Assembly (NCBI GenBank): GCA_019137255.1
Contig: WPDH01000060.1
Location: 434,001-498,000, forward strand
From: Corinectria fuckeliana
Taxonomy: Eukaryota; Ascomycota; Sordariomycetes; Hypocreales; Nectriaceae
Reading direction: 5' to 3'
DNA length: 64,000 nucleotides
The position numbers and the translations under genes were made by a program. Positions 35,016 through 46,027 of this stretch are shown piece by piece; the stretch's first letter is position 1; each line of letters begins with the position of its first letter. The notes beneath the pieces were generated by a model. The model worked only from the letters and a program-made list of their open reading frames with translations, was not told the DNA's origin and made no database searches.

Positions 35016-38000
35016 GATGGCGGCAACGAGACTTGAGTGTCAATGATTGGGCGCAACGGAGGAAGCTGAGTGGCTCGCGCGGTATTTGTGGGAGAATGCG
35101 CAATGCAGAAACGATGCGATGCGATTCGGCCGATGGGCGCTCGCTGGCAGTTGAGAATAAGCCGGCGGCTGTGCAGAGAAGGCGTGTTTTTTTCTCTTTG
35201 AAAAGCGCAGAGTGAGGTTTGTTGTTTGCCTGTTTGCTGCCAATTTTTGCTTGTTGCTAGGCGCTTTTCTTGCGGGCGGCACGGGAAGGCGAGGCAAGGG
35301 ACTTGGATATTTGGAGGAATGTGTCTCAGAAACTTGTGTTGACGACAACGACGACGACGGCGGCCGAGCGAGGGGATGGAGGGGCGGCCGAGTGAGATGA
35401 GTGCCAGAGTCAGGTGGAAGGGTTGGTTTATGGCCAGGGTCCGTCCGTCATAAGTCAAGTCAGTCAGTGGCGGGCACGGATGCTCTGCGTTGCCGTGCGG
35501 CGCGGTGCGATGCGATGCGATGCGGATGATGCGGCGGGCGGGAAGGCAAGCTGGCAAGCTCTGCTGGGCTCGGGCGTCGGGTTGTAGCGTGATGATAGAG
35601 GCGCGGATAGCGTGAGCGCGAGGGGCGTGTGATGGTGGTTTTTAATTAAAGGAGATGCCGCGGGGGGGATGGAGGGAAGGATGGGAGGAAGAGGAAAAGA
35701 TGGGCGAGGGATGGGAAGAGTCTAAAAACAAGAGTGCCAGAAGAGCAACAGGATGGCCACTCCCGTCAGTCAAATTGCGACGCTCTGTTGTGTGTGTGGG
35801 CGAAAAAGTGTGAGAGAACGAGGTTTTGGGCGTGTGTTGTGGATGCCCAGATGAAACCTGCGGCAGGCTAGGCCTAGCAGGCACAGCAAGCCCAGCAAGC
35901 CCAGCAAGCACCAGCGACAAAGCAGAGGCTCAGAGACTCGGAGGCTCAAAGCGGCAACAGAACGACACCCAAGCACCAGGGAAAAAACCTCAAACAGCGC
36001 AGCGACGCCCAGCAAGTTTGCAGTTGGGCATCTTGGGAGAGGCCCCGTCGGCCTATCAGACGCCGCAACAGCGCTATTCCGGGCGACGATGGGCCGCAAA
36101 GCCCTGCAACGGGGCGACGATGGGCTGCTAGCCCACGGGATCCATCCATCCTACCGCTACGGCGACGCCACCACACTTGGCCCTGGACTGGAACCCATGG
36201 ACGCCAACAACAACACACACACGACGAACCCCAGCAACCACGGAACACACACACAACTTAATAGCCACATTACTATGTAAGTACCTTGTCACTACATACC
36301 CCCAAAGGAGCATATCTCCAAACTAGGCTGAGGCGACGTCACCATTGGTCCGATGGCACCACGGCAGGACATCGTTCAATGCCGTGGGGGGGGGGAAGGC
36401 AAGGAACAGGGAGGGTCACATGGCATGGAGCGGGAGTGTTCCATGGGCTGATGGGTGCTAATTACTACCTACATCCATCGACTTAGTGCTTCGTACGTGC
36501 GAAGTACGCCCCGTATCGTGTTGGAGGTGGTGTCTCACGTTCTGAGGGGTCGTCAGAGGGTAGAGGGGTCAGTCAGAGGGGGGACCAAGCCATCCATGGA
36601 TGTTTACAGGGTGGCTGTAGCATCCAAGAAGTCTTATCCCGTGGCGCTCTTTGTTTCCTGTTGTGTTGTGCAGCAGCTCTGCCATCAGGGGAACTCCCGA
36701 GACTCCCAAGCGACCAAGCACCCCGTTGATCAATAACACGCGCGTCGTGCTGCATGTTTCGCAGCTGGATGGATGGCCGATCCCTCTCCAAAGGTGCCCA
36801 ATTGCAAAGGGAAAGAAGAAGAAAAGAGACCCTGCAATGCTGCATCAAGCCATTACCGCTGGGCCGCTGCACCACGGTTTGTTCCCACTTCGACAAGGCT
36901 CTACTGCAGGTCTAGTTCAGCAACCACTCGTTCTACTGGTTCATCAACCCATATTCCCCCCCAATTCTTTATCGCCCCGCAAGCCAAAGGGCCAAAGAAG
37001 AAAGAAAAAAAACCCTTGCCCAGGATTAACAAGGCCTCTTGTCGAAGATCTGATGGGGGCGATGGGACGTTGCCACTTGGTCGCTAATTAGGCCTAGAGA
37101 TTGGGCAGTTGACCAGATGCAATGCGGCCGCATCCCGTTGACCCGTTCTTCTGGGGGCTCCCTCAGTAACCGCCGCGACGACACTCTTTTAAGATTGATA
37201 CCCTCCATCGTCACCACCATCTTCGACCTCTGCGAACCAACCAGAACCAGCCTGCGCGCTCCAACGAGACGTGCCGGCGCGTTTAACGCGTATCCGTAGA
37301 GCTTGATTGGGGATCCAACTTCGTTCCCATATTTGGGCTATCGCCGGTAGTGTACCATCCTTTGAGCTCTGATTAGCATCCTCCCGTCCCAAGCCAACCC
37401 CACCCGCTTGCACGAGAACTACCTACATAATCTAGTAGGTAGTGTAGGTACCTGAGTGAGGCTGGCTGGTCTTATATCTATCTTGTCGCTCTCTTTCCAC
37501 CCGCCCCCCCCCCCCCCCACANNATTCCCCCCCCCCCCCCCCCCCCCCCATGCGCTGTTAGATCGCCTCGCTTCGCCTCGCCTCACAGCCGTCGAATGGG
37601 CGTCATTACCAACAGCCCCCCCGTGGGCAGGCGGCTAGAAACAAAACCACCAAGGGTTCAGCAAGGCGAGGCGGGTTTCAGGGGGCATCCCTGAAGGGGA
37701 AGGGGGGGTAGGCATCTTGGGGCATTCTAGCTTTCCGTTGCGGCACTCTCTCGACGCGAAGATGAGGAATGCAGTCGTCGGCCCCTCCGAGTCCGGGGAG
37801 AGACCGGGAGACGAGACAAACTATATTAGGGGACGATGACGGCCCGGACGTTGTTGCATGCCGGTGGAGGACCAGCTCGAAGGTCGAATTGGTTATCACG
37901 CCTTGCATGCAGCGTTCATCTCGGAATATAGCACACTCCTCAACTCGCCAGAAGAGCTATATAGGCATGTATCCCTCCCAGCACTCATCGGCTGGTGTTC

Positions 38001-38932
38001 CGTTTATATCTTCCCACGACGGAGGCGTCGGTCTCATACACAGCCACATCCTTAGCTAGAGTGGATCGCTTGGTCTCAGAGCTGGCTCCGCCCACTCTAA
38101 CGTAAGCTCCGGGTAGGACGTTTTTCTTCTTTATGCAGGTCCGCGATGCAGTTGACTTGGGACTAGTCGTCACAAATATAGAAGCAATAGGTACTGTACT
38201 CGGGCAATGCATAGCTACTATATAGTTAGTGTACCTCGTATCTGGACCAGATTGCTCAACTCCAGTTTGTCTGCTTACTCGTCATCACCTCCCTTCCCGG
38301 AAAATGATGCAGGTACGTGGATAGTCCGTATCAGATAGCGTCAGATCTCTCGGAAGACCGGCTGAGCTCGCCATCGGTCAACGTATCATGGTCACAAACA
38401 ACAAATGGGATTAATTGCCTCTCAATCTCGGTGTTAGTTATTGGATGCCACTCTTAGCCTTATGGTCATGCTGATGGTGGAGGAGTCCGTCAAGGAGCGC
38501 ATTGCTCGTACCATCTAATATGCAAATAGAAGAGTCCTAAAAGGGGAGCTGTCATTTCCACCGACATCATTGTCGCGCTGGTGCTGGCGTTAGTGCTGGC
38601 TGCTCTCAACCGTCTCGCCCACGGTATGTAGTACGAGGTACTAGCTTAGGTACTAGTAGTAGTAAGTATGGGCCATTGCGCTAGAGTCAACCTAAACACC
38701 GCAGTAGGGACTGAATGCAGGTTCAGGCAATGTGAACTGAGTTGCGCATGTTATGTGTGCTGGCAATGCATAAGCTCAAGAGCTGCCTTCTTTTGGGTTG
38801 GGGTTTCCCTCTTCTTTCCTATACTCGCCGAATGGTGCATTTCTGTCACTATCACTCACTGTGTTAACATTCGTCTTGGAATAATACTCAGTCTCGCCCC
38901 CTGTTGCCTTTTCGACACGATTACGACAAAGC
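35016..38932. other. Gene-poor region
   Basis: 3.9 kb left of the transposable element. It holds the LYAR-type promoter, GC-skewed low-complexity stretches, a poly-C tract with two undetermined bases, and AGGTAC/TAGGTAGTG-type motifs near 37430-37453 and 38630-38665. Frames of up to 236 codons occur but have low-complexity, unrecognisable products. No gene is supported. Confidence 0.5.
37503..37550. repeat. Poly-C tract interrupted by two undetermined bases
   Basis: Two long C runs flank ACANNATT, with the N bases at 37522-37523. This is probably a sequencing or assembly ambiguity in a homopolymer, and the true length is unknown. Confidence 0.85.
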
Positions 38933-38943
38933 TGTTTCGCCTG
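38933..38943 (+). repeat. Target-site duplication, left copy (11 bp)
   Basis: TGTTTCGCCTG directly precedes the left inverted repeat. The identical 11 bp follow the right inverted repeat at 42617-42627. Confidence 0.88.
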
Positions 38944-39019
38944 ACCACGGAATTAGACGCACCTCTATTTGAATAACCTACACCTCCTAGCTGAATCAGG
39001 GAAAGTACGGTCCCACCCA
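38944..39019 (+). repeat. Left terminal inverted repeat (76 bp)
   Basis: Begins ACCACGGAATTAGACGC and ends GGTCCCACCCA. It matches the reverse complement of 42541-42616 except for one A/G transition near 39007. It has kept normal base composition, unlike the interior. Confidence 0.92.
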
Positions 39020-42000
39020 AATTAGGTGCACGCCTACTCCTCAGTCTTCCGCTAACACCCCTAACAACAGCTTCAGCTAGAGCACCAGTTTCTATCAACA
39101 AAGACCCACTTTTTTCGTCGTGCTGCGCGTATTAACAACAACAGACCCCGCTTTTACACATAAGCAAGCAAATCAAAACCTAGTGCCCCACTTTTACGAA
39201 TTTTTAACAAATTAATACCTATATAAGCCCCACTTTTCCTGCACGTGCCTATTATTAACAATAATAATATGTCGCTTATACCTATAGGCATGTAAGAATT
39301 CTTCCACCTTTATATATATAACACTACCTTCTTACGCTTAATTCTGCTTACCTTCCTACTAAATTATTACTATTATAAGCCTTCTAACAGTCTTTATATT
39401 GCTATTATAGATAGCTTATTTTCTATATTTTTTTCAATATATAATAAAGCGTATTTAGCCCTCTAGCTAGCTTAGGCTGAAGCTGGCTTTAGAACTGTTA
39501 AATCACATATAAGGAAAGATAACAGCTTTTTAAGAAAGAATTAGGTGCTTTATATATAAGTAGGATATAATTAAGATAGTAAGTATAAATAGTTAACAGC
39601 TAGTATCTAAAAATATAGTTTAACTATAAAGAAAATAAGATACTCTTAGTCTGCTAAGATCGCTTAGGATCTAGCTATATTATCTTATTCTGTAAGCCCT
39701 AAGCACCTTAAGTATAACTATAAGCCTTATAATAAGCATCTTACTATATATAGTCTATACTAGTAGATATATATTATGTTTAGCCTTAAAAAGCTTAAGA
39801 AGCTTATTACTAACTAATTAAGCTCTTACTAGATTACTACTTAGAAAATCACCTGCTAGATTTCCTTTAAATACCTTACGCTTAAGATTATTAAGTAAGA
39901 TATAAAAGTTATTAGAAGGAAGCTCTACTATAAGAGGTATAGTCCCTACATATTTATATAAGCTTTCCTTAGGGTCCTCTTAAGCAGTAATAATATTTAT
40001 CACTTTATAGTTAATTATAACTATAAAGGTAGATTAACCTAGGTTTTTTAGATTTATAATACTACCCTATAAAAGTAGAAGTATAACCTAAAGCTTCTCT
40101 CTATAGATAACACATATTAAGTTAACTACTTTAACCTCCCTCTCTTTTAGGTAATAGCCTTAACTACCCTATATATAAGCTTTAATATAACCTTTAGGCT
40201 TACCTCTTAAGAGGATACCCTAAGCTATAAGTGGCTATTAATATAGCTACGCTCTATTACTCTAAAAGCTAAGATCCCCTTCCCTAATATTATTATTACT
40301 AATTTTAATATAGCTCTTAAGAACACAGCTAATAATATCTTTAATACGGCTTAATAGTAAATTTACCTGTGGCATATTATAAAGAATATTATGCTTAATA
40401 TTAAGAAGAAGTAGCTAAGCAGCCTTAAGAGATATAAGCTAATAGGATATATAAAGAAAGATATTACTTATATAGTAGCTATAGTAGTCTTATAACTGTA
40501 ATAGTCTCTTCTTAACACAACTAATAATACTACTATTAAGAAGGTAGTAGCTTTAGTAATAAGTAATATATACTAGATTACCTAATAACACTTAGATCTA
40601 TAAATTACTATGCTAAGTGTTATACTATAATCTTATAAGTATCTTAAGACTACTAATAGTATTATTAAAGCCTAGGCTGTAGTAGTATATACTAGCACTA
40701 AGGTGCTTTTCTAGTTAAATTAGCAGCTTCTCTGCTTAGAGTTTACCTCACAGGAAAGTCTATTATCTTCTTACTCTTTCTATATATTATTTTAGCTAAT
40801 AAGTTAGTATTTAGATATTATTTACTACCTCTAAGCAACTTACATTTTAAAGCGGCTCTAATTTGCCTATTTTTATACCTAATAGAGCTAGAATTTCAGC
40901 TAATACTTAACATCTTACACTAAAAGCTCTTATAGTTAACTTAAGGTCCTATTATTAAATAGGTTCTACGATTTATATAAGCTTAAGTAATAGGTTTAGA
41001 AATTATTATATATTTAAGAATATTAGTATAATATTAAGTTTTAGAAGCAAATATTATTCTAATATACATATTAGGAGAAGGTTCTTATACTTAGCAGCCT
41101 GATTTTTTAGGTTAGTTAGCATACCTTAGAGTTAATATGTAAGCAGGCTTATCTTATATAAGAGTTACTTACTAAGAAGACCACCCTGCTAATATATAAG
41201 AGATCCTTTTAAGCTTAGTAGGAATTACCTTATAGTTATAAGCTGCTTTCTTATATAGAGAGAGAGCTGTTTTTACTGCTTAAACTTATTAATTAATACT
41301 AGTAGCTATATTCTAATACTATATATTAATCTCTAGCCCTTTAATAATCTTAGTAGTTAATATAAGCTAGTAGCTAAGGTAAGAAGTGATACTTTTTATA
41401 CAATTAGAACCTAACCCTCTTATTATTAAAAAACATAGTAAAATTCGTAATTTGCTAATTATAATCTTAGACTCTAAAAACCCTGCCTTCTTAACTGTCC
41501 TAACTAACCTAAGCCCCCTAACTGTACTATCTAGCTAAATCCTTAGTGCTTAAGAAGTAGCTAACCTGAAATAGGCTCTAACAGCCTTAAAGAGGAAGAG
41601 TGGAAAAACACAAGTAAAAACAAGTATAAGCAGCTAGAAGTAACCTTATAAGAGTTAGCTGCTAGATACTTTAGTGATAAAATTAAGAGAGCTAAGAGTA
41701 GTAGTAATAGTATTATAAGATATAGCTATTATAACTATAGTAGCAGCTTTAGTAGTAGCTTTAGCAGCAGCCTTAGCGCTACTATTCCTACCCTTAATCG
41801 CCCTAGTAGTAGCCCTAATGCTACTATTAATACTCTTAGTTAGCCTGCTATCAGCCTAAGTGCTAAAAGACTAGTAGTCAGGTGTTTCTCGCTATAGAGG
41901 AGGATTATAGAGTGTTAATATATATAATTTTAGTAGTCTAATTCCCTTCTTATCCTTTGTAAACCTAGCTGTTCTAAGCAGCTATCTACCTAAGCTGTTA

Positions 42001-42103
42001 TAGCTATAGTTATAACTGCTATTATAGCTGCTATAGCTACCTAATAGGTTATTTTACTAGGCAGCTTATTTATATGATTTTTACTGTTTTTTTTAATATT
42101 ACT

Positions 42104-42444
42104 ATTACCTAGTAAAAGCTCAGCTTAATTAAATTACCTAGTAGAACCTTAGTTATACTTATAATATAAAGACCTTTAGGAAAAGCAGCTATTTAACCTG
42201 CTTATATGTATGTTTTTTAATATAGCGAAAAGCGTGTTTTTTGTTATTACTTTAGCTAATAGAATTACCTAGTAAAAGCTTAGTTTAACTAAATTACCTG
42301 GCAGAACTCTAGCTATACCTATAATATAATCACTTTCCGGAAAGTTAGCTATTTGACCTGCCTTTATGTATATTTTCTAACATAGCGAAAAGCATGTTTT
42401 TTGCTGTTGCTTATATTAACAGAATTACCCGGCAGAGCCTCAGC
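42104..42444 (+). repeat. 160-bp subterminal tandem repeat (2 copies plus a partial third)
   Basis: Units start at 42104, 42264 and 42424, exactly 160 bp apart, each beginning ATTACC. Differences between copies are mostly C-to-T and G-to-A transitions: the unit start reads CCCGGCAGAGCC in the third copy but CCTAGTAAAAGCT in the first. Traces of another unit precede 42104. Confidence 0.85.
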
Positions 42445-42540
42445 TAAAGCTATTACTTAGGCAATAAGCTTCAGGGGGTCTATTACTAGGTTACGAGACT
42501 CTAGGGGTCTAAATCCAAAGGAGGGTGTTATCATATAATC

Positions 42541-42616
42541 TGGGTGGGACCGCACTTTCCCTGATTCAGCTAGGAGGTGTAGGTTATTCAAATAGAGGTG
42601 CGTCTAATTCCGTGGT
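42541..42616 (-). repeat. Right terminal inverted repeat (76 bp)
   Basis: Reverse complement of the left repeat, starting TGGGTGGGACCGC and ending GAATTCCGTGGT's equivalent (TTCCGTGGT) at 42616, with one mismatch to the left copy. Confidence 0.92.
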
Positions 42617-42627
42617 TGTTTCGCCTG
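42617..42627 (+). repeat. Target-site duplication, right copy (11 bp)
   Basis: TGTTTCGCCTG directly after the right inverted repeat, identical to 38933-38943. Confidence 0.88.
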
Positions 42628-43855
42628 TTGGCGTGCCTGGTTTCATTAGGGAACTCAGACCCGATGATAGCTCGGTATGTTGAACCCGTCATCCTCGAGG
42701 TACCTTCTGCGCCATCAGACGCTAGAATGTACCTCTCATACACATCACCCATGTATTCGTGCCATCATCTCGGCCAGGTGGAGAGTGAACCATCCTTGCT
42801 CCACCATACTGGTGAGCCTCTTGGCGGGAGGAGAATGTTCCAAAGTCCTAACATTACTGAGTGCCCGTGCCAGTAAGTAATTAGAGACCTGACATGTAGG
42901 CGAGGTGAGGCACCGTGTGAGGCAAAAGTACGAAGTAAGCGCAGTGAAGATCGTCAAATCCACAAAGATGCGAACCTCAGGTATCATTGTCAAGGTAAAC
43001 AGGAAACCCAAACCCAAAACCACAACCTCCTCCTCCTCCTCCATCCACCTCAATCGTCACCCTTCACCATCACCTTCACCGTCGCCTGCTGCTGCAAGGG
43101 ACCATCCCTTCTCCACCTTTGTATCCCTGGACGTCTCTCTCCCGCCTTCCGCTCTCCCTCTCCGCACCGTCATCCCATCCCACGCGCGCCCTCAGCCTCG
43201 GCTCCCTCGACCTCCAACCCGCCCCTTCGTCCTGCATGATGATGCCGTAAACGGAATCGCTCCCGAGAAAGAGAAACGGCAGGGTCCAGATCGCAGCCCC
43301 CCAAAAAAAAAGCCACCACATCAGTGTACTTTGTACGGCATCGCTTTCACCTTTGCGGCGGCTACCGGAGAGACTATCGACTTGACATTTCTCCATCTCC
43401 GCTTGCCACGTTCCGTCGTCCGACCTCCCGACGTCCCGCCCTCAGCGCTCCGCCGTGTTGTCGGTGCCCCGAGAAGTCCGGCCTCTCCCACGTCAGAGCG
43501 TCCAGCTCCCAGCTCCCAGCTCCGAGCTTCCAACCCACCGGCCCCAAACTCTCTTCGTGTCCATACGATCGTCCAGCAACATATCAGTCACGGCCACATT
43601 CCCTGGAAACCTACCTACCTACCTATCTGTCCTGACCTATTGCCGCCTCCGCCTCCGCCTCCGCCTCCGCCTCCCATTGCTTCGGCTTCTGGGTTGTTTC
43701 CGGCTCCTCTCCTTGTGATCTCTCCCCTTTCCATCTTTGCCCGTTTTCTCTTCGTTTGCCCAGCCGGGCCTCGCTTGGGTCACCGCATTTTCGGCCCTTG
43801 CTACAAACCCCAGCTGTGATAGATGTCTAGAGGTAGCAAAACAGATCGCTCTACC
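42628..43855. other. Intergenic region upstream of the BEM46-type gene
   Basis: 1.2 kb. It includes a CCGCCT hexamer repeat at about 43643-43676 and CCATCACCTTCACC-type low complexity. A 304-codon frame (42905-43819) runs through it but is Pro/Ser/Arg low-complexity and unsupported; most of this is probably promoter and 5' UTR. Confidence 0.5.
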
Positions 43856-45331
43856 ATGTCCTCTTCCAACCCTCCCCCTTCCTCCACCCCCAACGGCTAT
43901 CTGGAGCAGACCGTCTCGCTCCTGAGTTCCTTCGCCAGCTACATGCGTCTGCCTGCACTGGCTTCAACGGTACGTCGACCTGGCCGCCCATGAGGCACAC
44001 CTCAAGAACAAGCATAAGGCCACCCCATATGCAGCAAGGTCCCAATCACGGTTGCAGTCCTGACAAGCTGACCAAGCCATGCGTGTACAGGGCATTGCCG
44101 CCGTCTTCACTTCTCTGCTGTACTTCAAGCAAAAGTCTGTATCCCTTCGCCTCTCTTTCACCTCTCTTTCGCCTCTCTTTCACCTCCCTACGCCGCCCTC
44201 CACCGCCCTCCACCGCCCTCGACTCCATCCTGTCTCTGCAGTGGCCTCCACGTATCGTCGTCGCGTCCCCCTTGACCCGCTTTGTGCCCCGCTAACAAGC
44301 TTTCATCTACCTTAGGGCATTGATTTATCCGAGCCACATTCCCGCAAATTCTCGTCTCGACGTTCCCAAGCCTTCTGACTACGGCATCAAAGATTTCGAA
44401 GAGCTAGTCATTCCAACCGACGATGGCGAGAAGCTCTCGGCCTACTACATCCGCGGTCCCCGTGGCGGCAAGAACTCCAATGTTACCATCCTAATGTTTC
44501 ACGGCAATGCAGGAAATATCGGTCATCGATTGCCCATTGCCCGCATGATCATCAACTACATCGGGTGCAATGTCTTTATGCTCGAGTATAGAGGCTATGG
44601 CGCCTCCACCGGTGTCCCTGACGAGTCTGGCTTGACCATTGACGGCCAGACCGGGCTCAACTACCTGCGCCAGCGCGCTGAGACACGAGATCACAGGCTC
44701 CTCGTCTACGGGCAGAGCTTAGGCGGAGCCGTCAGCGTTAAGCTCGTGGCTAAGAACCAGGAAGCCGGGGATATTGCTGGGCTAATTCTCGAGAACACTT
44801 TCCTGTCCATGCGGAAGCTGATCCCTTCCGTGGTGCCCCCCGCCAAGTATCTTACCCTGCTATGTCACCAGGTCTGGCCCAGTGAGTCGACATTGCCGAG
44901 CATCACCGAGGTGCCAATTCTCTTCATTAGCGGCTTGCAGGACGAGATCGTACCGTACGTTGTCACTCTCCCCTCTTTGACTTGCATTCCCCCTTGATTC
45001 TATGATGATCAAAGTATCACCCACAAAATATGAAACACCCCATGGGTCTTTTATCCTGTGGTTTTGATTTGAACTAAAGATTTCCTGAACGATCAACCAA
45101 CTCTTTCGTCCACCTTGTCGACTCTACGTGGCGAAGTCTAGACTAACAGTCTACAGACCACGACACATGCGCCGGCTTTACGAGGTCTCCACCGCACCCT
45201 TAAAACGGTGGAAGCCGCTGCCCGCCGGTGATCACAACTCGAGTGTCCTCGAGGAAGGCTACTTCGAAGCTATGGCGGACTTTGTCGCCGAAGTGACGAG
45301 CGAGAAACCCCGGGAGCAGACCCGCTTATAG
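43856..45331 (+). CDS. BEM46/ABHD13-type alpha/beta hydrolase
   Basis: 323-residue hydrolase in four exons: 43856-43969, 44091-44134, 44316-44954 and 45157-45331; phases 0, 2 and 2 match. A hydrophobic segment, built across exon 2 (GIAAVFTSLLYFKQK, about residues 39-53), probably anchors it in a membrane. The fold landmarks are LMFHGNAGNIGHR (oxyanion region), MLEYRGYGASTG and YGQSLGGA with nucleophile Ser187. Asp262 in SGLQDEIVPP and His292 in AGDHNSS complete a credible triad; the codon just after Asp262-Val265 is split by the last intron. BEM46 proteins are linked to cell polarity in yeast and to hyphal and ascospore germination in Neurospora, at the ER and cell periphery (family knowledge). 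The substrate is unknown. Exon 2 is short (44 nt), but its phase and sequence fit the family well. Confidence 0.9.
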
Positions 45332-45554
45332 AATGGGACGTGACCAAGACGATACCCGTAGTCTTGGATTTCAACAGGGAATAATAAATAGTATGGACAC
45401 CCTATGATTGAATGATACCCCGCCTTTCCCATCGGGTCTCCCAGTGCCCGCTACATTGCATACATACAATACATCCAGTCTTAGAAGCAGAGCATTAGAT
45501 AGAAAAATGACGAGACGATGATCAATCCAAGTTGGTGCGCCCATTTTTTGTGCT

Positions 45555-45591
<37 letters not shown>

Positions 45592-46027
45592 TTGTCTAAG
45601 GTCTGGTGGCGGTCCTCGTCCCATGTGATATAGCAGCTATCGCGGAGTGTGGCCTTGTGATGTCGAAACTTGGCATACAAGTGCCATCCTGTCTCAGATT
45701 AAGGTGGCATCTGTTTTGGCACTACGAGTCATCTGCGGGTATGCAGTCACAAGCGAGGTTCGGCCCGGGCACGATCTCGCTTGCTTGCTCATAACACGGA
45801 CAGTCTTGCGTACGCATGGAAGCAAGCAAGGACCGTCCTCTAGGAACGTGCTTCACTCTATCACCAACGTCAATGCACAATGGGCGAATGGAGTACTTGC
45901 GTTGAACCGGGTTCTCTTCTTGTAACCTCAGATTGTCTATGCGTGCATGGCCCAGGAAGTTGCAAAATGGGTCAATCTAAGATACCACAGGGCCATGCAA
46001 TGCATCTTTCTTCCATTGTAGCACCAT
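45332..46027. other. Convergent intergenic region
   Basis: About 700 bp between the 3' ends of the BEM46-type and NF-X1-type genes. Apart from a GT microsatellite nothing is recognised. Confidence 0.55.
45558..45591. repeat. (GT)n microsatellite
   Basis: About 16 perfect GT dinucleotides in the convergent intergenic region. Such repeats are usually length-polymorphic. Confidence 0.95.

Larger units (their letters stand above)
38944..42616. mobile_element. RIP-decayed DNA transposon, Mutator-like (3,673 bp)
   Basis: An AT-rich element bounded by 76-bp terminal inverted repeats that differ at one position, and by an 11-bp direct duplication of the target. Long terminal inverted repeats with 9-11-bp duplications are the signature of Mutator-like elements, including fungal ones. 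The interior (about 39.1-42.5 kb) is very rich in TA steps and has no usable frame, so any transposase has been destroyed; the composition suggests repeat-induced point mutation. A 160-bp tandem repeat lies at the right subterminal end. The superfamily is inferred from termini alone, because no transposase domain can be read. A non-autonomous element of another superfamily is the alternative. Confidence 0.82.

Noticed and set aside
35642..36254. Several frames of about 100 codons left of the transposable element
   Set aside because: Low-complexity composition, overlapping on both strands, no recognisable product.
38944..42616. AT-rich island as a mitochondrial insertion or a centromere fragment
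   Set aside because: Exact inverted termini and the target-site duplication show it is a transposon.
42905..43819. 304-codon frame upstream of the BEM46-type gene
   Set aside because: Pro/Ser/Arg low-complexity product crossing CCGCCT repeats; more likely promoter and 5' UTR.
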